Source of the DNA: Dendrophyllia cribrosa
Lineage: Eukaryota > Cnidaria > Anthozoa > Scleractinia > Dendrophylliidae
Direction: 5' to 3'
Assembly (NCBI GenBank): GCA_024195265.1
Contig: JAJLRJ010000013.1
Coordinates: forward strand, 6,093,075 to 6,157,074
Length of the DNA stretch: 64,000 nt
Positions within the stretch are counted from its first letter, which is position 1; every line of letters begins with the position of its first letter. Below the pieces are notes generated by a model. It was given only the letters and a program-made list of their open reading frames with translations, was not told the origin of the DNA and made no database searches. Of the stretch, positions 42,201-44,759 are shown one piece after another. Made by a program: the position numbers and the translations under genes.

Positions 42201-43510
42201 CAGGCAACAAGCAAAAAAAGGATTGCTCCATAGACAACAAGCCAGTGGCTTGTATCTCAGAAGAGAGAGAGGAGAATGTGAATTTACAAACCCCAGTACC
42301 CAAACTGGATCAAGGCGTTTGTCCCATGAACGGCAAGCCAGAAGACAAGGATCAAACAAGGAATGCACCACGTGTCCGAGCCAGAAGGGAAATTAAATGG
42401 CAAAAAAGGAACACGTTCATGAAAACACAACCTCAGCGTCCCAGCTCGAGAAGTAACTCCCCAGAAGGTACAGAGGGGAATGGAGAATACCAAACTGTGT
42501 TCAGAAAAACCCTATCGTTTTGGACTTCCCTGGAAGACAAGGATCAAACAAGGAATGCACCACTGGTTCGAGCCAGAAGGGAATTTAAAAGTTCGAAAAG
42601 TTCGAAGGAAGACGATGATGGTGATGTTGCTAAGTGCAAGAGATGTCAAAACGGCCAAGATGACCATTTCTCTGGGACAACGCACAACGAAGACTACGAC
42701 GATTACGAAGGTAACGACGTTCCTAGTTCCTTTGATCAAGACGATTGTGCGAAATACGACAAACCAACTAAAGCTAACAACCCACAAGACAGCAAACACC
42801 TTGCAGAATGCCTACAGGAAATTGATGATCCCCACTGCTCCTTATACGGCATGCCAATATCTTACATCCCAAAAGAAGACAATTGCGCCATGGACGACAA
42901 GCCAGCAGCTATCACCCGAAAAGCTAAGGGGGAAAATGAAGAATACAAAAACAAGGTAAATCACATGGAGGAAAATGATTGCTCCAAATATGACAAACGA
43001 ACACCAAACATCTCAAATGGTGGTAAGAAGAATGAACATTATCAACAGAAGGCTCACAACATGAATCAAGACGCCTGTACTATCGATAAAGAGCCAACAG
43101 CGATGTTCCCACAACTAAATAAGGGGGAAAATGAAGAATACCAGAACAAGACAGGCAGCAAGCAAAAAAAGGATTGCTCCGTAGACAAAAAACCAGTAGC
43201 TTGTACCTCAGAAGAGAGAGAGAAGAATGACAATTTACAAACCCCGGTACCCAAACTGGATCAAGGCGTTTGCCCCATGTACGACAAGCCAGCAGCTAAC
43301 TCCCCAGAAGGTAGAGAGGGGAATGTAGAATGTCAAAATGCGTTGACGTTCAGAAAAGCCTTATCGTTTGGGACTTCCCTGGTGGAAGACAAGGATCAAA
43401 CAAGGAATGCACCACGTGTTCGAGCCAGAAGGGTAATTAAATGGCAAATAATTAAGAGACACTTCATGAAAACACAACCTCAGCGTCCCAGCTCGTTCCA
43501 CGAAAAGTAA
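1..43510 (+). CDS. Gene A: dual tyrosine-pseudokinase scaffold (multi-exon span, 5' end outside window)
   Basis: This is the span of a gene rebuilt from 18 exons (1-196, 1509-1677, 2518-2831, 3284-3713, 13820-14034, 14346-14496, 20418-20470, 27735-27783, 29423-29610, 30392-30437, 33850-33903, 34226-34272, 35064-35189, 35644-35823, 38491-38600, 39398-39551, 40441-40586, 41151-43510). Each has AG/GT borders, phases agree throughout, and most have a counterpart in gene B. Domain order is helical region, kinase-like domain 1, linker, kinase-like domain 2, repetitive tail. Catalytic motifs are degraded in both kinase-like domains, so a docking or allosteric role is inferred. No signal peptide, transmembrane segment or SH2 motif is visible in this part. 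The start codon lies upstream. A one-base frameshift interrupts the tail. I do not recognise an established gene name. Confidence 0.85.
245..1320 (+). repeat. Dispersed ~1-kb repeat, copy 1 (inverted relative to 62325-63505)
   Basis: This intronic block matches the reverse complement of about 62325-63505 along most of its length, with indels. It holds an exon-like frame near 540-708: KEELLGIKSCFEELH is followed, after frame breaks, by FRTEEAEF and ISKQ, then an AAG|GTAAAA donor-like site. Copy 2 keeps the same stretch open. Terminal repeats or a target duplication were not found, so the class is unknown. It could be a degraded transposon or a retained copy of a host exon. Confidence 0.6.
1509..1677 (+). 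CDS. Gene A exon a2: helical region
   Basis: This 169-bp exon starts after TTTAG and ends at AAAAG|GTAGTG (phase 0 in, phase 1 out). It encodes HSERPDPKTETDRRAM through SSILADIA. Length and splice phases are identical to gene B exon 52586-52754 and most residues agree. A predominantly helical fold is inferred from composition. Confidence 0.9.
1736..2100 (+). repeat. Degenerate pentanucleotide satellite (TTGCA/TTGTA)n
   Basis: About 365 bp is made of imperfect five-base units, TTGCA, TTGTA and TTACA. The unit is AT-rich and almost stop-free in several frames, so it creates long meaningless ORFs rich in Cys, Ile, Ala, Leu and His. Confidence 0.95.
2101..2290. repeat. Foldback element between two pentanucleotide satellites
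   Basis: The left arm begins TAGACAAATTCGGCT at 2101 and the right arm ends AGCCGAATTTGTCTA at 2290. The arms are imperfect inverted repeats of about 65 bp that also share the ACCCAATTCAAACC stretch. The same satellite flanks the unit on both sides. Confidence 0.85.
2291..2380 (+). repeat. Second block of the TTGCA-type satellite
   Basis: This continues the five-base repeat (TTGCA, CTGCA, TTGTA) directly after the foldback. It is shorter than the left block. Together the two blocks look like one array split by the foldback unit. Confidence 0.9.
2518..2831 (+). CDS. Gene A exon a3: helical region to start of kinase-like domain 1
   Basis: The 314-bp exon follows CAAACAG and ends AGACAGAAG|GTAATC (phase 1 in, phase 0 out). 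It encodes RKEAGRCLVNLLEDKKVQ and ends CFVNHGMFQRQK, which leads directly into VAVK of the next exon. The spacing leaves room for only a vestigial glycine loop. Gene B 53383-53693 is the counterpart, one codon shorter. Confidence 0.92.
3225..3257 (+). repeat. (GATT)n microsatellite
   Basis: A short run of GATT/ATTG tetranucleotide units lies about 30 bp upstream of the acceptor of exon a4. Confidence 0.9.
3284..3713 (+). CDS. Gene A exon a4: kinase-like domain 1, N-lobe to catalytic loop
   Basis: The 430-bp exon opens with VAVKIL, the beta-3 strand whose lysine normally contacts ATP. LIREVYNMRQLNA is the likely alpha-C helix with its Glu kept. The catalytic loop reads LVHRAVMAENVLV: His, Arg and the downstream Asn are kept but the catalytic Asp is Ala. 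The metal-binding motif position reads CKLSGL, so DFG is LSG. This domain is predicted to be unable to transfer phosphate, though nucleotide binding is conceivable. Gene B 54423-54852 has the same length and the same substitutions. Confidence 0.93.
3785..4035. repeat. Dispersed SINE-like repeat fragment
   Basis: This intronic stretch includes GGATGGGATGTTAGTCCATC followed by TATGTCGCCGGTACTCATTT and a GAGAGAGACAACGTGGAG segment. That combination recalls a repeat I believe is widespread in marine invertebrate genomes. Recognition is from memory, and no boxes or target duplication are defined here. Confidence 0.35.
4036..5410. other. Intron of gene A, no feature seen
   Basis: AT-rich intron sequence. 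I see no conserved coding frame, terminal repeats or RNA gene in this stretch. Confidence 0.6.
5417..5520. repeat. Short foldback (24-bp arms)
   Basis: GTGTTTCATTGGGTTTCAAA at 5417 is repeated in reverse complement ending at 5520. Arms are about 24 bp with a 56-bp loop. A related TTTCATTGG/CTTTCAAAACA motif occurs near 9975, suggesting a dispersed family. Confidence 0.8.
5955..6235 (+). pseudogene. Crypton-like tyrosine recombinase, N-terminal half (broken)
   Basis: The frame shows LRDRTLDAEMKEG, KKFWEKGLLGKETAKSLL and LFGLRAGEHRNICL. This is the pattern of Crypton/DUF3504-type recombinases, with the first catalytic Arg in LRAGEH. An in-frame TGA at 6132-6134 replaces the Gly codon expected after YYYN, and there is an earlier TAG with a frame change. 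The homology stops where the minus-strand LINE begins. A C-terminal piece in the same orientation reappears at 9618. An upstream ATG near 5808 (MADSRFRPSK) may be its first coding segment. Confidence 0.65.
6600..7009 (-). pseudogene. LINE C-terminal segment with zinc-knuckle-like motif
   Basis: On the minus strand the segment reads PLYAFCKEEEESLEHLLFLC, which fits the C-x-H-x4-C region typical of L1/Tx1 C-termini, followed by a hydrophobic FFWKEVLSWL stretch. Frames are interrupted. The 36350-37920 LINE has the equivalent segment CPFCPADHTIIHLFTEC. Confidence 0.65.
7010..7825 (-). pseudogene. LINE reverse transcriptase core
   Basis: The minus-strand frame contains VIDFEKAFDSLDH (RT motif A), RGVRQGDPLSPLLF (motif B) and VLLFADDLTCF (motif C with the catalytic Asp pair). 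All three are in the right order and spacing. The open frame extends into C-terminal sequence rich in Lys and Ser. It belongs to the element broken by a 926-bp insertion upstream. Confidence 0.92.
8113..9038. mobile_element. 926-bp DNA transposon (TIR GGGCCGTATTCACGAA, TSD CAG)
   Basis: The element starts GGGCCGTATTCACGAA at 8113 and ends with the reverse complement at 9038. It is flanked by CAG at 8110-8112 and 9039-9041. Removing the element and one CAG restores the LINE frame (KHL then VDCFNY), proving the boundaries. Subterminal repeats of CTTCGTGAATACCAGTTA and AAGACATGTCTTAA occur near the right end. A three-base target duplication and GGG-start termini suggest a PIF/Harbinger-type non-autonomous element; no transposase is recognised. 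Confidence 0.92.
9042..9583 (-). pseudogene. LINE segment upstream of the RT core
   Basis: Two overlapping minus-strand frames (9583-9299 and 9302-9042) show RTRATWYEQEEKSNKYFLNL and then ELHSFYSDLYQ and LTAEFY. This order is typical of the stretch just before motif A in Tx1/L1-like LINEs. A frame break near 9300-9360 disables it. Confidence 0.8.
9618..9704 (+). pseudogene. Crypton-like tyrosine recombinase, C-terminal end
   Basis: The plus frame encodes RDSTGHRSDGLFKYEKPNEK and stops at 9702. GHRSD carries the conserved His of tyrosine recombinases and LFKYEK the likely Tyr nucleophile. It is in the same orientation as the N-terminal piece at 5955-6235, with the LINE between them, so both are probably one element. 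The middle third of the recombinase is not visible. A downstream frame at 9760-9860 reads FNNCNVAFHVNNK, like the tail of the second Crypton at 12608. Confidence 0.65.
9870..11800. other. Intron of gene A, no gene seen
   Basis: AT-rich sequence. Near 10930-11080 there is a run of GGAA/TTCCGAAG-type repeats that resembles the interior of the 19705-19964 MITE. I find no conserved protein frame. Confidence 0.5.
11802..11906. repeat. Foldback with 32-bp arms
   Basis: GAAATCGTATGAACTAACTA at 11802 matches the reverse complement ending at 11906 with one or two mismatches. Loop about 41 bp. Likely a small MITE end pair. Confidence 0.8.
12005..12433. mobile_element. 429-bp MITE (TIR GGCCCCGTCCA, TSD TCA)
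   Basis: The ends are GGCCCCGTCCACACGT and its approximate reverse complement, flanked by TCA at 12002-12004 and 12434-12436. The inside is packed with AAACG/CGTTT motifs. It has no coding capacity, and a three-base duplication again suggests a Harbinger-like transposase acting in trans. Confidence 0.8.
12608..13108 (-). pseudogene. Second Crypton-like tyrosine recombinase, C-terminal half
   Basis: The minus-strand frame holds LSNHSARKTVVKKLRAANV (His-x-x-Arg box) and VTGHANENSMNDCDEG, then a tail ending FYNCQVTFNV. This is the C-terminal catalytic half of Crypton/DUF3504 recombinases. At the expected tyrosine nucleophile the codon is TGC (Cys), one transition from TAC. The N-terminal half is absent, and 13322-13110 on the same strand gives no clear match. 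Probably an inactive relic. Confidence 0.75.
13110..13819. other. Intron of gene A before exon a5
   Basis: No convincing gene. Short open frames on both strands lack conserved motifs. The 3' end has a pyrimidine-rich tract and the CAG acceptor of exon a5. Confidence 0.6.
13820..14034 (+). CDS. Gene A exon a5: kinase-like domain 1, activation segment to C-lobe
   Basis: The 215-bp exon (phase 1 in, 0 out) encodes [20 protein letters not shown], the P+1 loop and APE motif of tyrosine-kinase type, and SDVWALGVLIYDVLTYG, the alpha-F helix with its structural Asp and Trp. It therefore keeps the fold of the C-lobe even though the catalytic residues upstream are lost. The gene B counterpart is 55363-55598, whose activation segment is seven codons longer. 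Confidence 0.92.
14346..14496 (+). CDS. Gene A exon a6: end of kinase-like domain 1
   Basis: The 151-bp exon (phase 0 in, 1 out) encodes LEECFENQEYELIKQCCERQ, matching the C-lobe helices G to I region where kinases have LMxxCW. It aligns over its full length with gene B 55996-56146. Confidence 0.9.
14656..14804. repeat. Perfect 60-bp inverted repeat (hairpin)
   Basis: Bases 14656-14715 are the exact reverse complement of 14745-14804, with a 29-nt loop. Ends read CAAACATACAATAAACTGCA. No mismatch is visible, so the structure is young or maintained. A foldback MITE is the simplest reading. Confidence 0.95.
16219..19350. mobile_element. 3.1-kb TIR element nested in the TTAA element
   Basis: The left end CAGTCCGGGAGTATGCCAGT at 16219 and the right end at 19350 form inverted repeats of 29 bp. 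GTTAT at 16214-16218 is repeated at 19351-19355 as a five-base target duplication. The interior has only short open frames, a G-run at 17957-17979 and a hairpin at 18031-18136. No transposase domain was recognised, so the superfamily is open; five-base duplications occur in Transib-type elements but the termini do not start CAC. Confidence 0.85.
18031..18136. repeat. Hairpin with about 45-bp arms
   Basis: AGACTGCG at 18031 and CGCAGTCT at 18136 bound an inverted repeat containing GCCGTCTCTTATTTTTCTTT and its complement. The centre is GAGCATGCACATGCTC. It sits inside the 3.1-kb TIR element. Confidence 0.85.
19705..19964. mobile_element. 260-bp MITE (TIR ACRGGGGGTGACAACTCTAA)
   Basis: The ends ACGGGGGGTGACAACTCTAA and the complement of AGTTGTCACCCCCTGT are flanked by AGCTATT at 19698-19704 and 19965-19971. 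A seven- to eight-base duplication would fit hAT-type integration. The interior repeats CCCGATT and TTCCCGA motifs and its open frame is not a gene. Confidence 0.8.
20418..20470 (+). CDS. Gene A exon a7: RxxDPPPL linker exon (unit 1)
   Basis: The 53-bp exon (phase 1 in, 0 out) encodes FNKERRDPPPLEIQQNS. It matches gene B exon 57284-57348 (RSRPDPPPLEIPQ) and, within gene A, the start of exon a9 (RARPVPPPL). The basic-proline pattern could bind an SH3 or WW domain; that is inference. Confidence 0.8.
20896..21225 (-). pseudogene. Penelope-like element fragment, GIY-YIG endonuclease
   Basis: The minus frame has LIYMNECKKCNKQYIGETKR, with the Cys pair and the YIG-type strand, followed by LREQFTEHR (catalytic Arg region) and SRRKAREAYLI. 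This is the endonuclease tail of Penelope-like elements. The RT part is missing; a small TIR element abuts it at about 21222. Confidence 0.8.
21222..21388. mobile_element. Small Tc1/mariner-like MITE (TIR ACACTGA..TTTCAAAAACATAG)
   Basis: The left side reads ACACTGAATTTCAAAAACAT and the right side is its near-complement ending CAGTGT, with TA at both borders. The arms share ATATATATCTTATA and CCTTTTGTATTCCCATCA. Most of the 167 bp folds on itself. TA target choice is inferred from the flanks. Confidence 0.65.
21514..21688. repeat. Perfect 67-bp inverted repeat (hairpin)
   Basis: Bases 21514-21580 are the exact reverse complement of 21622-21688. The 41-nt loop contains its own GACTCAC...GTGAGTC palindrome. 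Ends begin ATTTCCACCGGTTTTCCGTG. Further TTTACCAC motifs near 21850-21915 indicate a larger degraded element around it. Confidence 0.95.
22090..22385 (-). pseudogene. Penelope-like element fragment, end of GIY-YIG domain (minus strand)
   Basis: Minus-strand frames contain MQYLGST followed by HNKLNADSKMKDDCIYKNF and RIELIDKCTNEETLGEREAQ, then YRLRTIKPNGLN. The last segment (hydrophobic IDK, then RE and W) is the conserved C-terminus of Penelope endonucleases. It meets a plus-strand Penelope copy head to head at about 22390. Confidence 0.75.
22400..22848 (+). pseudogene. Penelope-like reverse transcriptase, left part of split element
   Basis: The frame has GTAIGTKMAPAYANLFM, WLRCIDDIFVVW (RT motif C with Asp pair) and RINFLDVQVISND. 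These are Penelope RT motifs in order. The upstream RT is missing: a GIY-YIG-like MQYVGSTEEQ scrap directly precedes a broken junction. The frame is cut at 22848 by a Gypsy insertion and resumes at 26267. Confidence 0.85.
22849..22944 (-). repeat. Gypsy LTR (downstream copy in element orientation)
   Basis: This 96-bp copy has TG...CA ends and pairs with 26171-26266. It is unusually short for a Gypsy LTR. Confidence 0.92.
23072..23640 (-). pseudogene. Gypsy integrase C-terminal region
   Basis: The minus frame shows KRKQAKLYHDRSSKALPKL, WEKGKVVSTSVAPRSYIVEV and NMTRSGRVIKPPDRY. This pattern is the C-terminal DNA-binding and GPxxL/R-like tail of Ty3/Gypsy integrases. A frame change near 23540 separates it from the catalytic core. 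Confidence 0.8.
23641..24333 (-). pseudogene. Gypsy integrase zinc-binding domain and catalytic core
   Basis: The minus frame 24333-23989 carries THASHLGVQYTLNTARNIMY followed by CNTCQ, a complete HHCC zinc-binding motif. The catalytic part continues in other frames through about 23700, where the minus strand still reads like a DDE core, but stops and shifts interrupt it. Confidence 0.8.
24442..24840 (-). pseudogene. Gypsy RNase H
   Basis: The frame contains GHPIVYASRALSQTERNYAQ and IEKECLSIVFATERFEHYIL, then DHKPLVTIFKKP. These are the standard RNase H blocks of Ty3/Gypsy pol. The frame begins out of register with the RT frame just upstream. Confidence 0.88.
24850..25697 (-). pseudogene. 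Gypsy reverse transcriptase (frameshifted)
   Basis: One minus frame (25697-25311) has RVCLDPLELNKAIIRNHYP and a second (25501-24752) has LRMPFGIKSAPKEFQRILDE and the AVHDDIIIYG block, where motif C has His in place of the usual Tyr/Val/Ala. A shift near 25470 separates the two halves. It is a broken copy. Confidence 0.88.
25724..25948 (-). pseudogene. Gypsy gag remnant
   Basis: The minus frame starts MARANIPPPSQMQMEGDLAS and continues WEFFKDSWDNYTVATEL, a pattern common at the start of invertebrate Gypsy gag. It ends after about 75 codons and runs straight into RT-proximal sequence, so capsid, zinc knuckle and protease have been deleted. Confidence 0.65.
26171..26266 (-). repeat. Gypsy LTR (upstream copy in element orientation)
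   Basis: This pairs with 22849-22944 at about 90 of 96 positions. The sequence just inside on the minus strand begins TGGTGTTATAAGCG, a plausible primer-binding site. Confidence 0.9.
26272..27300 (+). pseudogene. Penelope-like element, right part: RT end and GIY-YIG endonuclease
   Basis: After the Gypsy insertion the Penelope frame resumes in register (AQATRLRRICSS). It then shows QQQILKARKEALISRARENN, CGNRRCNVCNYLS, VIYLLCCKVCGMQYVGSTMT with the GIY-YIG strand and Cys pair, and a C-terminal DKEGQWAYKLQ. Frames are interrupted near 26545 and 26865. The tail ends at a palindromic microsatellite and a degenerate hammerhead-like motif at 27255-27290. Confidence 0.82.
27166..27248. repeat. Compound palindromic microsatellite (CATA)n(CGTA)n(TGTA)n
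   Basis: CATA repeats change to CGTA repeats and then to TGTA repeats, so the block is its own reverse complement. Slippage in a self-complementary array would produce this. Confidence 0.95.
27526..27551 (-). ncRNA. Hammerhead ribozyme-like motif (minus strand)
   Basis: On the minus strand the sequence is CUGACGA, then a stem AGGUC-UAA-GACC, then GAAAC. This matches the conserved hammerhead core (CUGANGA, helix II, GAAA) and the short form reported in Penelope-like elements. Helix I is weak (AGAA against UUAU), so activity in isolation is doubtful. It lies 230 bp from the end of the Penelope copy but in the opposite orientation. Confidence 0.55.
27735..27783 (+). CDS. Gene A exon a8: tyrosine-motif exon of unit 1, Tyr lost
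   Basis: The 49-bp exon (phase 0 in, 1 out) encodes ALQNEDDALMHSRIPG. It aligns with exon a10 (AVQNEENVDTYSIISG) and gene B 57862-57910 (QDQNIEDTYEAISG). The YxxI tyrosine is replaced by His here. The downstream intron also resembles the intron after exon a10. Confidence 0.7.
27784..28960. other. Intron between units 1 and 2 of the gene A linker
   Basis: Bases 27860-27925 resemble 33595-33665 (gene A) and 58645-58715 (gene B). This indicates that intron sequence was duplicated together with the exons. Nothing else is recognised. Confidence 0.55.
28963..29017. repeat. 26-bp-arm palindrome with 3-nt loop
   Basis: TTTTCCCATGCTGACCTACT and its complement meet around a three-base loop at 28989-28991. 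No mismatch is visible. Could be a minimal foldback relic. Confidence 0.95.
29249..29273 (+). repeat. (AAAG)n microsatellite
   Basis: A short run of GAAA units precedes the proline-rich exon a9 by about 150 bp. Confidence 0.9.
29423..29610 (+). CDS. Gene A exon a9: expanded proline-rich linker exon (unit 2)
   Basis: The 188-bp exon (phase 1 in, 0 out) starts FNRARPVPPPLGLLPRRPPP and continues with PPRPPRSPP and SPPPLPP segments, ending LFQSS. It is homologous at both ends to the short exons a7 and gene B 57284-57348. Its middle has grown by CCA/CCT-rich triplet repetition. Several PxxP motifs next to Arg fit class I or II SH3 ligands; binding is inference. The other forward frame, rich in His, is a shadow. 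Confidence 0.85.
29885..30110 (+). pseudogene. Possible retroelement C-terminal fragment
   Basis: An open frame ends NWSQLAFLEAFYIKNLRKPS and NEGLEASRELIF. The LEA-YIK-...-P-N-GL pattern resembles endonuclease C-termini of Penelope-like elements. No other motif supports this, so it is tentative. Confidence 0.35.
30392..30437 (+). CDS. Gene A exon a10: YxxI tyrosine exon (unit 2)
   Basis: The 46-bp exon (phase 0 in, 1 out) encodes AVQNEENVDTYSIISG. DTYSII has the form of an ITIM/ITAM half-site (YxxI). The gene B counterpart reads DTYEAI. With exon a12 it gives two YxxI/V sites separated by about 25 residues in the protein. Confidence 0.8.
30478..30720 (+). pseudogene. LINE C-terminal fragment
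   Basis: The frame reads FYKAHNDGLPELLFKSIYTN, CLLVPRFDTRYMKDSLAYRG and LWNTVS. The RxS-AYRG-xLWN pattern is the end of CR1/L2-type LINE proteins. It lies directly upstream of a larger LINE copy in the same orientation. Confidence 0.6.
30780..33066 (+). mobile_element. CR1/L2-like LINE, internally deleted
   Basis: Frames run in order: endonuclease (30780-31615, with TVDFNFHVDELANCDA and AYSDHRVIVCRI, the last containing the catalytic SDH), a connecting segment (31602-31871, PHAAWYNDDVQQVKREKRRL), then RT (32122-33066). Several frame breaks separate them. The RT palm is missing (see next entry). Confidence 0.85.
32122..33066 (+). pseudogene. LINE reverse transcriptase with palm deletion and G-rich joint
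   Basis: SYRPVTNVSFLSKVIEKSV and LLDLSAAFDTLDH (motif A) are present. The frame then enters GPVADPGGGSGGGGGGG at 32770-32816 and continues directly with the C-terminal YGGRAFSFAPPRLWNSLP. Motifs B and C, including the catalytic Asp pair, are deleted. The G-rich joint starts GTGGCGGATCCAGGGGG, like the end of a MITE. The frame stays open across the joint by chance. Confidence 0.85.
33207..33240 (+). repeat. (ATT)n microsatellite
   Basis: A run of ATT units with one interruption lies just downstream of the LINE end. Confidence 0.95.
33850..33903 (+). CDS. Gene A exon a11: acidic linker exon
   Basis: The 54-bp exon after TTTTCATAG encodes NSEDFESQSVAQDQDCF (phase 1 in and out). The gene B exon in the same place (58896-58928) is shorter and only loosely similar. 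It is supported by position and phase more than by similarity. Confidence 0.6.
34226..34272 (+). CDS. Gene A exon a12: YDDV tyrosine exon leading into kinase-like domain 2
   Basis: The 47-bp exon (phase 1 in, 0 out) encodes IYDDVTGDLVKKKVQ. Gene B 59723-59769 encodes LYEEVINDLIKKKVQ. The YxxV site is conserved in both. VKKKV may be the only remnant of the beta-3 strand of the second kinase-like domain. Confidence 0.85.
34302..34889. mobile_element. TTAA-flanked MITE (TIR CCCTATTCGGCCT)
   Basis: CCCTATTCGGCCT at the left and its exact complement at the right are flanked by TTAA (34298-34301; 34890-34893). Long C-runs lie at both ends (34351-34369; 34853-34876). It contains CGTCATATGACG and two GCCATCTTGGAT copies, as in the CCCTCGGACGTACA family. 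No coding capacity. piggyBac-type mobilisation is inferred. Confidence 0.9.
35064..35189 (+). CDS. Gene A exon a13: kinase-like domain 2, N-lobe
   Basis: The 126-bp exon (phase 0 both ends) encodes GVTEIWENHW, then HVRGLVGLKNTNLAFLE, the likely alpha-C to beta-4 region, and ends SHYWI where kinases have the hinge-proximal strand. No glycine loop precedes it. Gene B 60371-60499 is one codon longer. Confidence 0.9.
35644..35823 (+). CDS. Gene A exon a14: kinase-like domain 2, catalytic loop
   Basis: The 180-bp exon encodes NGDLKEYVLDRKC, SQVASALHYLHVNHIVHGDL and RAEYVNVVAPDK. The catalytic loop reads HGDLRAEYV: the Arg of HRD is Gly (one A-to-G change from gene B, which has HRD) and Tyr occupies the place of the metal-binding Asn. 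Much of the exon is nearly identical to gene B at the DNA level. Confidence 0.93.
35825..36340. other. Intron of gene A
   Basis: No gene seen. AT-rich, bordered on the right by the LINE fragment. Confidence 0.6.
36350..37920 (+). mobile_element. Tx1/L1-like LINE 3' fragment with A-rich tail
   Basis: The 36583-37473 frame has LHWRYAGILKINDLFD, the zinc-knuckle-like CPFCPADHTIIHLFTEC and FWKEFLDWASRM. Upstream, another frame reads GGLEMKDFALFNKALKLNWV, and downstream a shifted frame gives RDKICLEKYISC. An A-rich tail ends near 37920. The RT catalytic part is missing, so this is a 5'-truncated insertion. Confidence 0.85.
38200..38420 (+). repeat. tRNA-derived SINE
   Basis: The head GGGATCGCGCAGTGGTGAGG resembles a polymerase III A box and GGTTCGATTC at 38256-38265 is a consensus B box, about 35 bp downstream. 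A non-tRNA body and an ATTTATT-rich tail (38394-38420) follow. It does not fold as an intact tRNA. Confidence 0.75.
38491..38600 (+). CDS. Gene A exon a15: kinase-like domain 2, degenerate DFG and activation segment
   Basis: The 110-bp exon (phase 0 in, 2 out) encodes VQVGRMGRSKSLTMSAYEVT. RMG stands where DFG should be, so the metal-binding Asp is missing. AYEV keeps an activation-segment Tyr. Gene B 61546-61655 has RLG. Confidence 0.9.
38630..39390. other. Intron of gene A
   Basis: No gene or transposon end recognised. Several short minus-strand frames lack conserved motifs. Confidence 0.55.
39398..39551 (+). CDS. Gene A exon a16: kinase-like domain 2, APE and alpha-F region
   Basis: The 154-bp exon (phase 2 in, 0 out) encodes SAPEVISDGLYTHASDVWSL, then GILAWELYTSF and VPYYDLNDHE. 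APE and SDVW keep the C-lobe anchor. Gene B 62050-62203 has APQ. Confidence 0.93.
39560..40435. other. Intron of gene A
   Basis: No gene recognised; AT-rich with short random frames. Confidence 0.55.
40441..40586 (+). CDS. Gene A exon a17: end of kinase-like domain 2
   Basis: The 146-bp exon (phase 0 in, 2 out) encodes LPYMRDKGPLDRPENCPNW, then IMHQCWTFDSAQRPPVLAIV. CW followed by QRP is the conserved last-helix motif of tyrosine-kinase C-lobes. It matches gene B 63795-63940 along its whole length. Confidence 0.92.
40646..40676 (+). repeat. (AAT)n microsatellite
   Basis: AAT units directly follow an AT-rich intron start. Confidence 0.9.
41151..43510 (+). CDS. Gene A exon a18: repetitive acidic C-terminal tail with YDxP motifs (frameshifted)
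   Basis: An acceptor at 41149-41150 gives phase 2, matching exon a17. The frame is open from 41151 to a TAA at 42082 and, after a shift, open from before 42050 to TAA at 43508-43510. Copies of an approximately 0.85-0.95-kb module start near 41504, 42455 and 43298 (PEGREGN...LSFWTSL...DQTR). Motifs include KYDKP (41803, 42755), LYDIP (41902), MYDVI (41953), LYGMP (42845) and MYDKP (43280). YDxP sites are docking sites for Crk-type SH2 domains in Cas proteins. Acidic KEDD and EDYEDYEGND blocks suggest disorder. The shift lies at an A7 run, 42051-42057. Confidence 0.8.
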
Positions 43511-44600
43511 CTGTCCAAGAGTCATTATAACTACAAACTCTAAATTATTGCCGGCTCGAATGTTAATCCTAAATTTAACTGTAAATTGACTCTGTTGAAG
43601 TAACTCCAATCCGCTAATGGAGTTATTTTAACTGTTTAAAAAGTAAATAACATACGTATACATAGCATACGGGGAAAATGTGCGAATTTTCACTCCTATC
43701 ATGATCTATCGGTCGATCGGCTGTAAATATTGAGCTCTCGATATATGTAATGAATAGTAACCTGCCTCACCCATCGGTTATGCGTTGGAGGCAGCAGAAG
43801 AAGGGGAGCTGGACGCAGTGGGTGGGTGTCGGTAGAGCAAAATGCCCAGCAGCTAGAAGGGAGTGTCCGACTGTTGTTTCGTATTCACGAGTGGGCTCAT
43901 AGGAGCCTTTGATTGGAGCTTTAATAACTTCAGCTAAAGTGACTGTACCGTGGGTGTTACTATAACTCACCGTAAGGAGTAATAACAGCAGGTTCGCAAC
44001 GTTCACTGGACAATAGTTAATAATTCAGCAAATAATATTATTAAAGACTTTATATTTTCGTTTAAGAAAATATTTTTACTTATATAGTATTACTTACGGT
44101 TCTATAAGTACCATACACATCTCCAATTTAGCATTTTATTCTTACTGGGTATACATTTGCAAATCGCATGTTTATATTTTTAATATTTTATAGCTTTAGT
44201 CTCAAAACCACACATAATTATGCTTTAGGTTTTAGTTTTGAATGATAATGTTTCAGGTGCTTAATATATATACTACAATTATTGTTCCAAGTGTGTAATA
44301 AATTATTTGTAGTCATAACTAGCGAATAAGAACCGTTGACTTAGTTCTTGTTTAATTTGTGGCTTGCTCCAACCTAGTCACCAGATTTTCTCATCCGCTT
44401 GTGGGCGAGTACAAGTGGAGCTTGGGAACAAGTTGAAGTCATGAAATTTCCGCCCTGCCTTATCCGCAGGCGTTCTCATCAACTCGCGAGCGAGTGCAAA
44501 ACAAAAAAGACTCTAAACGGGTCTGTGGAATTCGCGCCATAATTGATTGATCGAGATAGTAATGCCTTGGTGCTAGGCTGTGCTTACTCATTGAGGTGAT
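43511..44600. other. 3' flank of gene A
   Basis: An AATAAA hexamer at 44297-44302 is a candidate polyadenylation signal, about 790 bp after the stop. No transcript evidence is available. The stretch 43680-43915 is a dispersed repeat listed separately. Confidence 0.3.
43680..43915 (+). repeat. Dispersed ~230-bp repeat, copy 1
   Basis: The string GTTTCGTATTCACGAG and surrounding GCTGGACGCAG...GGTGGG...GAGCAAAA blocks recur at 51048-51275 (same strand) and 53704-53945 (opposite strand). Ends are fuzzy: all copies run from a GGGGAAAATATGC-like start to a GAGCCTTTGATT-like end. Unknown MITE. Confidence 0.75.
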
Positions 44601-44607
44601 AACATTT

Positions 44608-44640
44608 TCTCATTTTACGTCACAGTGACGTAAAATGAGA
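44608..44640. repeat. 16-bp-arm palindrome
   Basis: TCTCATTTTACGTCAC and its complement are separated by one base. Central ACGTCACAGTGACGT is symmetric. Confidence 0.9.
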
Positions 44641-44759
44641 AGCGTAATACCATACGCTGTCACGCTTGCCGTTTATCTGCTGGATTACGCTATCCACTCT
44701 TTGAACAACTGAGACCAGCTATCCAGTGTGATCATAGCACTGGTAATTAATTTACAAGC

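Noticed and set aside
42512..42799. Minus-strand ORFs across the repetitive tail (also 42115-42493, 43066-43254, 43361-43609)
   Set aside because: They recur with the tail modules as antisense shadows; the plus frame has the splice-phase and repeat support.
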